Positions 1 through 5,324 of a stretch of DNA of 5,324 nucleotides are shown piece after piece; the first letter of the stretch is position 1; every line of letters begins with the position of its first letter. This DNA comes from Thiohalobacter sp. (GTDB taxonomy: Bacteria > Pseudomonadota > Gammaproteobacteria > Thiohalobacterales > Thiohalobacteraceae). Under the pieces are notes generated by a model, which had not been told where the DNA came from, did not search any database, and worked only from the letters and a program-made list of their open reading frames with translations. The DNA lies in the NCBI GenBank assembly GCA_027030825.1, contig JALVEM010000038.1:1-5324 (forward strand). Direction: 5' to 3'. The translations under genes were made by a program, and so were the position numbers.

Positions 1-264
1 CCAGATCATGCCGAGACGGAAGGAGCGGTCCACCTGCTCGTTGTAGTATCCCGAGAGATTCTCGTGGATCACGTCCGAGAACCAGCCGTAGAAGATCGTG
101 GCCATGATCAGCAGACCGAGCGCCACGAAATACTTGCCGAATCCGAAGTGATTCATCCACAGGGCGGCACCGAACAGGATGCAGAACACCCCGAGCATGG
201 TGATCACCGGCCAGCGGCTCGGTTCCGGAATGTAGTAGTGGTCATGACCAGTCGACGTTGTCAT
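1..264 (-). CDS. coxC: Cytochrome c oxidase subunit III, N-terminal fragment (runs off the left edge)
   Basis: This is the start of CoxC, the third core subunit of the aa3 oxidase, an inner-membrane protein without metal centres that supports the D proton pathway and enzyme stability. Only 88 codons are inside the window; the frame stays open to base 1. The N-terminus is polar and His/Tyr-rich (MTTSTGHDHYYIPEPSRWP). Two hydrophobic helices follow, roughly residues 19-37 and 43-60. After them comes a segment reading WFSDVIHENLSGYYNEQVD, which matches the conserved subunit III stretch after helix 2 (W-rDv-rE). The start is fixed by a near-perfect Shine-Dalgarno sequence, AAGGAGGA at 269-276, five bases before the ATG. 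The gene follows ctaG by 37 bases, the usual coxB-coxA-ctaG-coxC order in proteobacteria. Identity comes from the motif and from operon position; the C-terminal five helices cannot be checked here. Confidence 0.93.
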   Translation of the reverse strand, partial: MTTSTGHDHYYIPEPSRWPVITMLGVFCILFGAALWMNHFGFGKYFVALGLLIMATIFYGWFSDVIHENLSGYYNEQVDRSFRLGMIW

Positions 265-301
265 CGCATCCTCCTTGTGTTCCGGCGCCTCGGGCGGATC
301 G

Positions 302-853
302 TCACTCCGGCCGCATGGCGAGACGGTGCGTATTCATGAAGGTATAGGAGAGAATCAGGCTGCCGTATTCCGCCGGCAGATCGGGCGAGACGTAGAAATA
401 CAGCGGCATTTCCCTGGCCTCGCCGGGCGCGAGCACCTGGCGGTTGAAGCAGAAGCATTCCAGCTTCTGCAGATAGCCCGTGACCTGCCAGGGAGTGACG
501 GCCGGAATGGCCTGGGCCTCGACGGGACGGTCGGACAGGTTGCGCGCCAGATACTTCACCATGGCCCGCTCGCCCACACGGACGCGCATCGACTTCTGCA
601 TCGGCCGGAACTCCCAGGGCAGACCGTCGGACACCACCGCATCGAATTCGACGGTCACCCAGCGATCCTGTGGCGCGACATCCGGAGGCGGTGCCGGCGC
701 CGCGCCGGCCCTCGCGCCGATCGTGGTGGTTCCCACGACCTTGCAGAAGAGACCGTAGAGCGGCACCAGCGCGAAGCTGAACGCCACCATGCCGGCAGCG
801 ACCCCCCCCAGCAGCCAGGCCGTCCTGCGGTTGTTCTCCCTGCGAACACCCAT
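302..853 (-). CDS. ctaG: Cytochrome c oxidase assembly protein CtaG/Cox11 (Cu_B copper chaperone)
   Basis: This encodes a 183-residue Cox11-family protein, the membrane-anchored periplasmic chaperone that delivers copper to the Cu_B site of subunit I. The domain order is typical: a short basic cytoplasmic tail, one transmembrane helix at about residues 12-34, the conserved YGLFC segment with Cys37, a proline/alanine-rich linker (about 48-62), and then the beta-sandwich domain. The copper-binding CFCF motif is intact (Cys133 and Cys135), followed by the family's LAPGE segment. The C-terminus carries the expected YFYVSPDLP and ILSYTF segments. Length is normal for the family. The ATG overlaps the TGA of the preceding small gene by one base (TGATG), and no good ribosome-binding site is visible, so translation is probably coupled. 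A proline-rich linker of this kind varies among homologues and is not remarkable. Confidence 0.96.
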   Translation of the reverse strand: MGVRRENNRRTAWLLGGVAAGMVAFSFALVPLYGLFCKVVGTTTIGARAGAAPAPPPDVAPQDRWVTVEFDAVVSDGLPWEFRPMQKSMRVRVGERAMVKYLARNLSDRPVEAQAIPAVTPWQVTGYLQKLECFCFNRQVLAPGEAREMPLYFYVSPDLPAEYGSLILSYTFMNTHRLAMRPE

Positions 854-1014
854 CAGCGCGAGAAGATATCGACGTGGGGCCAGATGAACCGAATCGAATA
901 GAGCATGACGAGCACGGCGAAGATGCCCAGCAGCCAGGCCAGCAGCAGATTGCGCCGGCGCAGCCGCGGATTCTCGCGCGGATCGTTCATGCCCTCGCCC
1001 CCGCCGGTCGTCAT
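853..1014 (-). CDS. Small single-helix membrane protein between coxA and ctaG, probable oxidase accessory/assembly peptide
   Basis: This small gene encodes about 53 residues. A Gly-rich start is followed by a charged stretch (NDPRENPRLRRRN), a single hydrophobic helix of about 20 residues (LLLAWLLGIFAVLVMLYSI), and a short tail ending RFIWPHVDIFSR. The basic residues before the helix predict that the N-terminus is inside. I chose the ATG at 1014 because it overlaps the coxA stop in an ATGA arrangement. A second ATG at 990 (45 residues), preceded by a GAGG-like sequence, is a real alternative. The stop overlaps the ctaG start by one base. Short one-helix proteins at exactly this place are known in proteobacterial cox operons and are annotated there as small oxidase assembly proteins. 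The match here is by size, topology and position; I do not recognise a diagnostic motif, so the function is inferred. Confidence 0.78.
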   Translation of the reverse strand: MTTGGGEGMNDPRENPRLRRRNLLLAWLLGIFAVLVMLYSIRFIWPHVDIFSR

Positions 1015-2603
1015 CGAACGACCGGCGCCGTTTCCCAGGTATGGAAGGGCGGCGGCGAAGGCACTTCCCACTCCAGTCCCTCGGCGCCTTCCCAGGCCCT
1101 GGCCTCGGCCTTCTTGCCGCCCCGAATCGTCTTGACGATGATGTAGAGGAACAGCAGATGGCTCAGGCCGAAGATAAGGGCGCCGATCGACGAGATCATG
1201 TTGAACTCGGTGAACGCCATGTTGTAGTCCACGATGCGCCGCGGCATGCCCGCCAGTCCCAGGAAGTGCTGCGGGAAGAAGGTGATGTTGAAGCCGATCA
1301 CGTTGATCCAGAAGAACAGCTTCGCCAGCTTCTCGTCATACATGTGCCCGGTCCACTTGGGCAGCCAGTAGAAGACGCCCGCGAACAGTCCGAACACGGC
1401 GCCCGGCAGCAGGACGTAATGGAAGTGGGCCACGACGAACATGGAGTCGTGGTACTGGATGTCGGCCGGAATCACCGCCAGCATGACGCCGGTCAGACCG
1501 CCGAAGGTGAACATCACGAGGATGGCGACCGCGAACAGCATGGGGGTCTCGAAGGTCATCGAGCCGCGCCACATGGTGGCAATGAAATTGAACACCATGA
1601 GCCCCACCGGGATGGAGATGAGGATGGTGCCGATCATGAAGTAGTTGACCGCCCCCATCGACATGCCGATGGTGTACTGATGGTGCGCCCAGACCACCAT
1701 GCCGAGCGTGGCCACGATCAGCATGGCCCCGACCAGGGACTTGTAGCCGAACAGCGGCTTGCGAGCGAAGGTCGGGATGACCTGGGCCAGCACGCCGATG
1801 GAGGGCAGCAGCAGGATGTATACCTCGGGATGTCCGAAGAACCAGAACAGGTGCTGGAACAGGACCGGGTCACCGCCGCCGGCCGCGTCGAAGAAGCTGG
1901 TTCCGAAGTGGCGGTCGAACAGGAGCATGGTGATGCCGCCGGCCAGCACCGGCACGACCAGGATCAGCAGGAAGGCCGTCACCAGCCAGGTCCAGCAGAA
2001 CATGGGCATCCTGAACAGCGTCATGCCCGGGGCGCGCATGTTGAGAATGGTGACGATGATGTTGATCGAAGCCAGCACCGAGGAGATACCCAGCAGGTGC
2101 AGGGCGAAGATCAGGAAGTCCATCGCCGGGCCGACCTTGACCGACAGCGGCGGATAGATCGTCCAGCCTGTGTTGATCTGGCTGCCGCCTTCGGGGAAGA
2201 AGGGCACGATGAAGGACAGCACCAGCATCACGGCCGCCGCCGGCAGGATCCAGAAGCTCAGGTTGTTCATGCGCGGCAGCGCCATGTCCGGAGCGCCGAT
2301 CATGAGCGGAATCATCCAGTTGGCGAGACCCGCGGCCGCCGGCATCACCGCGCCGAAGATCATGATGTAGGCGTGATTGGTGACGATGTTGTTGTATAGA
2401 TCCGGCTCGAGCAGCTGGATGCCCGGCATGAAGAGCTCGGCGCGGATGGCCATGGCCGAGAGCCCGCCCAGAAACAGCATGATCAGGGCGAACACCAGGT
2501 ACATGGTGCCGATGTCCTTGTGATTGGTGCTGAACAGCCAGCGCCTGATGCCCTTCGGCGGTCCGTGATGCGCCTCGTCGTGAGTCATGGTTGCAGCAGT
2601 CAT
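1011..2603 (-). CDS. coxA: Cytochrome c oxidase subunit I, aa3 type (A-family haem-copper oxidase) with altered K pathway
   Basis: CoxA is the catalytic subunit that reduces oxygen to water and pumps protons across the inner membrane. It is 530 residues long with about twelve helices. All cofactor ligands are present: His77 and His395 for haem a, His393 for haem a3, and His258, His307 and His308 for Cu_B. Tyr262 (HPEVY) is the cross-linked tyrosine, Arg54 (RAEL) lies near the haem a formyl, and GMPRR (452-456) binds propionates. The D pathway is complete: Asp106, Asn113, Asn95, Ser116, Ser174/Ser175, Asn181 and Glu260. The K pathway is not: positions equal to Rhodobacter Ser299, Thr359 and Lys362 are Ala273, Val333 and Met336. 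The constant offset of 26 residues between landmarks shows no indel in this part. The start at 2603 has a GGAGGAGAG sequence upstream; the ATG at 2588 has none. The gene lies 38 bases after coxB and overlaps the next gene by 4 bases. Confidence 0.98.
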   Translation of the reverse strand: MTAATMTHDEAHHGPPKGIRRWLFSTNHKDIGTMYLVFALIMLFLGGLSAMAIRAELFMPGIQLLEPDLYNNIVTNHAYIMIFGAVMPAAAGLANWMIPLMIGAPDMALPRMNNLSFWILPAAAVMLVLSFIVPFFPEGGSQINTGWTIYPPLSVKVGPAMDFLIFALHLLGISSVLASINIIVTILNMRAPGMTLFRMPMFCWTWLVTAFLLILVVPVLAGGITMLLFDRHFGTSFFDAAGGGDPVLFQHLFWFFGHPEVYILLLPSIGVLAQVIPTFARKPLFGYKSLVGAMLIVATLGMVVWAHHQYTIGMSMGAVNYFMIGTILISIPVGLMVFNFIATMWRGSMTFETPMLFAVAILVMFTFGGLTGVMLAVIPADIQYHDSMFVVAHFHYVLLPGAVFGLFAGVFYWLPKWTGHMYDEKLAKLFFWINVIGFNITFFPQHFLGLAGMPRRIVDYNMAFTEFNMISSIGALIFGLSHLLFLYIIVKTIRGGKKAEARAWEGAEGLEWEVPSPPPFHTWETAPVVR

Positions 2604-2609
2604 GGTTCA

Positions 2610-2618
2610 CTCTCCTCC
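2610..2618 (-). promoter_or_regulatory. Ribosome binding site of coxA
   Basis: GGAGGAGAG lies upstream of the ATG at 2603, six bases from its 3' end to the start codon. It selects this ATG over the in-frame ATG at 2588, which has no purine-rich sequence before it. Confidence 0.7.
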
Positions 2619-2641
2619 ATCTGGCATTCGGTCGGTTCGAT

Positions 2642-3787
2642 CTAGCGTGCCGCGCGGATATCGGCAGGTTGCACCACGTCGCCGGTGTCGTTGCCCCAGG
2701 CGTTGCGCTCGTAGGTGATCACCGCGGCCAGTTCCAGATCGTTCAGGCTGGCCCAGGCAGGCATGTTGCCCTTGCCGTCGAGCACCAGGCGGATATGGTC
2801 GCCAAGGGGGCCGGTGGCGATCTTGCTGCCCTTGAGCGGCGGGAAGGCCGGCGGCAGCCCGAGACCCGTCACCTGATGACAGGCGGCGCACTTGGTCTCG
2901 TACACGGTCTTGCCCTTCGCCATCAGCTCGTCACGACTCCAGACCTTGTCGGCGGAGGCCTCGGCCGCGGCCCGGGCCTTCTCCTCCTGCTTCATGGCCA
3001 CCCATTCCCTGAATTCGTCCTCGCTGACCGAGGCGACCACGATGGGCATGCGCGCATGCCAGGTGCCGCACAGCTCGGCGCACTGGCCGCGGAAGGTGCC
3101 TTCGCGGTCGAGCTGGGCCCAGGTCTCGGTGATGTAGCCGGCGATGGCGTCCTTCTTCATGCCGAGCTCCGGCACCCAGAAGGCGTGATTGACATCGGCC
3201 GAAGTGTGCAGGAAACGGATCTTCTTTCCGACCGGCAGCACCAGCGGGTTGTCCACCTCGCGCAGATAGAGGTCACCGGCCTTCTCCTTCGGGACGAAGC
3301 GGCTCTCGACGATGATGCCCTCGTCCGGATACTGGAACTCCCACCACCACTGGTGCCCGATGACCTTGACGATCATGTCGTAGCATTTCTCCTCGGGCGG
3401 GGAATCCGCGGTGCAGCGCTTCTTGGGCGCGTCCCACATCCTCTCCAGGGCCGACTGGGCCGAACCGGCGATGGTCAGGTCGATGCCGAGCACCATGACC
3501 GGCACCAGCACCCAGGACCAGGTGCCGAACCATCCCTTGTGGAAATGCAGGTCCGGCTGGTAGCCGCGGCTCTTGCGATGCGTATAGACGGAATAGAAGA
3601 TGATCGCCATGGCGATGATCATCAGCACCGTGACGATCTTCGTGGTGAGCATGTGAAGATCGAAGATCTCGCGGGCGATCGGCGTGGCCGGCTCGGGAAA
3701 GTTGAGTCCATACTCGGCCAGGGCCACCGGTGCGATGCCGGTCAGCAGCCCGAAGGCAAGCCATCCCCTCCACTTCTTCATCCGCAT
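2642..3787 (-). CDS. coxB: Cytochrome c oxidase subunit II with fused C-terminal cytochrome c domain (caa3 type)
   Basis: CoxB receives electrons from cytochrome c or a donor complex and passes them via Cu_A to haem a. From the ATG at 3787 it is 381 residues. It has a signal peptide (about 1-24, ending VALA), two transmembrane helices (about 47-66 and 86-108), the cupredoxin domain, then a cytochrome c domain. The Cu_A ligands are complete: His201, Cys236, Glu238, Cys240, His244 and Met247. The aromatic electron-entry segment is GHQWWWEF (144-151). The haem c site is CAACH (300-304), with Met342 as likely axial ligand. The K-pathway entrance glutamate in helix 2 (normally E-x-x-W) is Thr89. 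Helix 2 also holds Asp103, and Cys125/Cys135 lie in the loop before the cupredoxin domain. An in-frame ATG at 3844 would add 19 polar residues before the signal peptide and has no ribosome site; the ATG at 3787 follows GAGGAG by 11 bases, so I prefer it with moderate certainty. Confidence 0.96.
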   Translation of the reverse strand: MRMKKWRGWLAFGLLTGIAPVALAEYGLNFPEPATPIAREIFDLHMLTTKIVTVLMIIAMAIIFYSVYTHRKSRGYQPDLHFHKGWFGTWSWVLVPVMVLGIDLTIAGSAQSALERMWDAPKKRCTADSPPEEKCYDMIVKVIGHQWWWEFQYPDEGIIVESRFVPKEKAGDLYLREVDNPLVLPVGKKIRFLHTSADVNHAFWVPELGMKKDAIAGYITETWAQLDREGTFRGQCAELCGTWHARMPIVVASVSEDEFREWVAMKQEEKARAAAEASADKVWSRDELMAKGKTVYETKCAACHQVTGLGLPPAFPPLKGSKIATGPLGDHIRLVLDGKGNMPAWASLNDLELAAVITYERNAWGNDTGDVVQPADIRAAR

Positions 3788-3798
3788 GGTGTCAGTCA

Positions 3799-3804
3799 CT
3801 CCTC
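3799..3804 (-). promoter_or_regulatory. Probable ribosome binding site of coxB
   Basis: GAGGAG lies 11 bases before the ATG at 3787. The spacing is longer than ideal, but it is the only purine-rich site near any candidate start. It also places the signal peptide directly at the N-terminus. Confidence 0.5.
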
Positions 3805-3867
3805 GTCGTTGCCGGATCTCGCGTCCGGTCGTCTCGTTCGTCATGCCCCCGCCTGCAGCGCGGGCGG

Positions 3868-3906
3868 AAAAAACCGGCCTGTACGGCGGCGCATCCCGCG
3901 CCGCCG
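3868..3906 (-). terminator. GC-rich hairpin plus U-tract between the DUF2244 gene and coxB (possible terminator or attenuator)
   Basis: Read on the minus strand, a perfect 9-bp stem (3898-3906 pairing with 3884-3892, CGGCGGCGC with GCGCCGCCG) closes a 5-base loop. Ten bases further on comes a run of six T (3873-3868). The hairpin begins 11 bases after the DUF2244 stop. The stem is strong, but the ten-base gap before the T-run is longer than in a standard intrinsic terminator. Termination may therefore be partial or absent. If it works, it would separate or attenuate DUF2244 transcription from the cox genes and would imply a promoter for coxB in 3788-3880; I see no convincing one there. Confidence 0.35.
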
Positions 3907-3916
3907 CCAGGCCCGA

Positions 3917-4489
3917 TCAGGGCAGCGGCCGTTCCCCTCCTTCGGTGGAAAGCTCGCACAGCACGTTGGCAAGCGACTCCCTCTCTTCCTCGATCAGACA
4001 GCGTCCGATCTCGATCTCCCTGCCCGCATGGCGAAGCAGCAGACGGCTGGGATACCACCCCCGCGGATCGCGCCACAGCCGCACGCGCGTCCACGCCAGC
4101 GGCGTGTCCCAGACCAGGGTCTCCCCGGCGCCCGGCCTATCCACCAGCACCCGTGCCCGACCGTCGCCGAACAGCACCCGTTCCCTGACGCGCGCGGCCC
4201 GCTGCACCCGATGGACCGCCCAGGCCAGCAGCACCAGTTCGGCACCGGCGAAAGGCAGCACGAACCAGCCGCCCAGACTGGCGAAGTAGCCGGACACGGT
4301 CACCATGGACAATCCGATGACCAGCACCGAGAAGGCCGCCCCGCTTCCGCTCAGGGAACGATTCGGATGAATGTGGAATTCCCGGACCGTCGCGGAATGT
4401 CGGCTGTCTTCCGGGTTGGCGGCACATGCGGGACAGATGGTATGCATGCCCGCCATGCTAGCGCGGGAAAAGATCCGGTTCAAGCGCAT
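3917..4489 (-). CDS. DUF2244 family membrane protein upstream of coxB
   Basis: This gene encodes up to 190 residues matching the DUF2244 family of proteobacterial inner-membrane proteins, whose function is not established. Recognised family segments are PNRSL (42-46), the two hydrophobic helices at about 51-69 and 74-93 with GGWFVLPFAGAEL between and within them, RERV (102-105), and the C-terminal IGRCLIEEERESLANVL stretch. The part after the helices is a soluble, beta-rich domain facing the cytoplasm by inference. A CPAC pair (Cys19, Cys22) near the N-terminus is additional to the core family segments. The start is uncertain: ATG codons at 4489, 4456 and 4447 are all in frame, none has a good ribosome site, and the first overlaps an FNR-type box, which favours a downstream start (176-179 residues). 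Its position just before coxB, on the same strand, suggests a link to the oxidase, but this is inference. Confidence 0.85.
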   Translation of the reverse strand: MRLNRIFSRASMAGMHTICPACAANPEDSRHSATVREFHIHPNRSLSGSGAAFSVLVIGLSMVTVSGYFASLGGWFVLPFAGAELVLLAWAVHRVQRAARVRERVLFGDGRARVLVDRPGAGETLVWDTPLAWTRVRLWRDPRGWYPSRLLLRHAGREIEIGRCLIEEERESLANVLCELSTEGGERPLP

Positions 4490-4502
4490 TGATCCAGATC
4501 AA
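4489..4502. promoter_or_regulatory. Perfect FNR/ANR-type binding site (TTGAT-N4-ATCAA)
   Basis: The 14 bases TTGATCCAGATCAA match the full consensus of the Fnr/Anr/Crp-superfamily oxygen sensors, with both half-sites exact. The site lies in the 46-base gap between the HD-GYP stop and the DUF2244 gene and touches that gene's first ATG. This position suits control, either activation or repression, of DUF2244 and perhaps the cox genes by oxygen level, which is sensible for a terminal oxidase. A weak sigma-70-like pair lies just downstream (TTGAAC at 4483-4478, 17 bases, TAGCAT at 4460-4455). With that pair the box would be centred near -47, not the usual -41.5, so the promoter geometry is unresolved. 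Confidence 0.5.
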
Positions 4503-4504
4503 GC

Positions 4505-4528
4505 GGAAAAGTTTTCCTTGATTTTCAA
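4505..4528. repeat. Two adjacent small palindromes in the AT-rich intergenic gap
   Basis: GGAAAAGTTTTCC (4505-4517, six-base arms around one base) is followed without a gap by TTGATTTTCAA (4518-4528, TTGA/TCAA arms around three bases). Both lie directly upstream of the FNR-type box relative to DUF2244. The second resembles a shortened FNR half-site pair. The one-base loop of the first argues against an RNA hairpin and fits a protein-binding palindrome better. Regulator unknown; short palindromes in AT-rich DNA can be chance. Confidence 0.3.
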
Positions 4529-4535
4529 AAAGTTA

Positions 4536-5324
4536 TTAGCTTAGTTTTATATTCGGATATTCTGCTTCTACTGCCGATTCATCGAGATCGATCTGGCTCT
4601 CGTCGAGATATTCCCGCGCGTATTCGAGATAGACCCGCTCGCGCACGAACACCTCGAACAGGTCCGGATCGATGTGGCCGTCGTCCCGCATGCGGCGCAG
4701 GATGTCGAGCGCTTCCGACAGCGTCTTGCCGGTCTTGTAGGGCCGGTCGCGGTCGGTGAGCGCCTCGAAGACGTCGGCGATCGCCATGATCCGTGCCGGC
4801 ACGGAGAGCTGTTCGCGGGTCAGCCCCCTGGGATAGCCTTTCCCGTCGACCCGTTCGTGGTGGCCGCCGGCATATTCCGGAATGTTGCGCAGGTGCTTCG
4901 GGAAGGGGAGCTGCTCGAGCATGCGCTGGGTGACCACGATGTGGTTGTTGATGATCTCGCGTTCGCGGGGTGTCAGGGTCCCCTTCGGGATGGTGAGGCA
5001 TTCGATCTCCTCGTCCGTGAGCAGCGGCCGTTCGCGGCCCTCGTGGTCGAGCCAGGTCCAGCGGCCGATCTCGCGCACCCGCTCGCGATCGGCCTCGTCC
5101 ATGAATTCGGCGCCCCTGTTGCACTGCCGGAGAAAATCCAGCGCCTCGTCGAGCTCGGCCAGCCGTGCCTCCAGCGCCTGCCGCCGCCGCTGGCGGGCCA
5201 GGTCGTCACCGTCCTGCCCGTCCGGCTCGGAGCGGAGATGCTCGATCTCGAGCTGCGAGCGCAGCGCCGCGAAACGGGTCTCGATCAGCCCGATCCGGTC
5301 GTAGAGCGTGTGCAGCTTGGTGGC
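4536..5324 (-). CDS. HD-GYP domain phosphohydrolase, C-terminal part (runs off the right edge)
   Basis: The frame is open from the right edge to a TAA at 4538-4536, giving 263 codons of a longer protein. The HD-GYP signature is intact: GGHHERVDGKGYP, with metal ligands His155/His156 and the GYP triplet at 163-165 (numbered from the window edge). An NNHI histidine at 128 and IAD aspartate at 184 are further expected metal-site residues, followed by FEALTDRDRPYKTGKTL. The upstream HDxxK half-motif must lie outside the window. The first ~120 residues form a long charged, heptad-like helical insert (ATKLHTLYDRIGLIETRF, then Leu/Glu/Arg-rich). Such an insert between the HD and GYP halves occurs in a subclass of large HD-GYP proteins. 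Family members hydrolyse c-di-GMP, or sometimes other cyclic dinucleotides; activity here is inferred. The ATG at 5102 is internal, not the start. It is upstream of, but probably not functionally part of, the cox operon. Confidence 0.92.
   Translation of the reverse strand, partial: ATKLHTLYDRIGLIETRFAALRSQLEIEHLRSEPDGQDGDDLARQRRRQALEARLAELDEALDFLRQCNRGAEFMDEADRERVREIGRWTWLDHEGRERPLLTDEEIECLTIPKGTLTPREREIINNHIVVTQRMLEQLPFPKHLRNIPEYAGGHHERVDGKGYPRGLTREQLSVPARIMAIADVFEALTDRDRPYKTGKTLSEALDILRRMRDDGHIDPDLFEVFVRERVYLEYAREYLDESQIDLDESAVEAEYPNIKLS

Noticed and set aside
1041..2399. Long plus-strand open frame opposite coxA (452 codons)
   Set aside because: It is antisense to a clear coxA, and its translation is low-complexity His/Asp/Gln/Glu/Arg-rich, as expected from the reverse reading of a GC-rich membrane-protein gene. 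No recognisable domain.
3812..3828. Small inverted repeat CCGGA/TCCGG upstream of the coxB ribosome site
   Set aside because: A five-base stem with a seven-base loop is expected by chance in DNA this GC-rich, and nothing ties it to a known regulatory RNA.
4455..4483. Sigma-70-like promoter TTGAAC-N17-TAGCAT on the minus strand
   Set aside because: Each hexamer matches only four of six consensus bases. The predicted start would leave the DUF2244 mRNA nearly leaderless, and the spacing to the FNR-type box is off. Mentioned only as a possibility.
2591..4492. Long plus-strand open frame opposite coxB and the DUF2244 gene (633 codons)
   Set aside because: It spans two genes and the gap between them on the opposite strand, with no domain and biased composition. 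Absence of stops is an effect of high GC content.
4505..4517. GGAAAAGTTTTCC as a terminator for the HD-GYP gene
   Set aside because: The arms are separated by only one base, so a hairpin cannot form well, and no U-tract follows it on the minus strand.
1..5324. Mobile element, CRISPR array, tRNA or phage signal
   Set aside because: No terminal repeats, integrase or transposase motifs, spaced direct repeats or tRNA-like folds were seen. The window is a dense, ordinary chromosomal operon in layout.

Overview
This GC-rich window reads almost entirely from the minus strand and carries most of an aa3/caa3-type cytochrome c oxidase operon of a proteobacterium. A gammaproteobacterium is most likely: subunit I resembles, from memory, the Pseudomonas-type CoxA, subunit II ends in a cytochrome c domain, and the upstream neighbour is a c-di-GMP-type HD-GYP protein. 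I cannot place it more finely from sequence alone.

Layout in transcription order, from the right edge to the left. (1) 5324-4536: the C-terminal part of an HD-GYP phosphohydrolase, whose N-terminus lies outside the window. (2) 4535-4490: a short AT-rich intergenic stretch holding clustered palindromes, including a perfect FNR/ANR-type box that touches the first possible start of the next gene. (3) 4489-3917: a DUF2244 membrane protein. (4) 3916-3788: a 9-bp GC hairpin followed by a U-tract, then a leader. (5) 3787-2642 coxB, 2603-1011 coxA, 1014-853 a small single-helix protein, 853-302 ctaG (Cox11), and 264-1 the N-terminus of coxC, which runs off the left edge. coxA, the small gene and ctaG overlap by 4 and 1 bases, so they are probably translationally coupled.

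Together the cox genes encode the catalytic core (CoxA), the Cu_A and cytochrome c electron-entry subunit (CoxB), the third core subunit (CoxC), the copper chaperone that fills Cu_B (CtaG), and probably a small assembly or accessory peptide.

The most interesting point is in the oxidase itself. All metal ligands and the whole D proton pathway are present. The K proton pathway, however, has lost its polar residues in both subunits that form it: in CoxA, Lys to Met336, Thr to Val333 and Ser to Ala273; in CoxB, the entrance Glu to Thr89. The gap-free alignment to known A-type enzymes and the agreement between two genes make a sequencing error unlikely. This looks like an A-family oxidase working with a dismantled or rerouted K channel.
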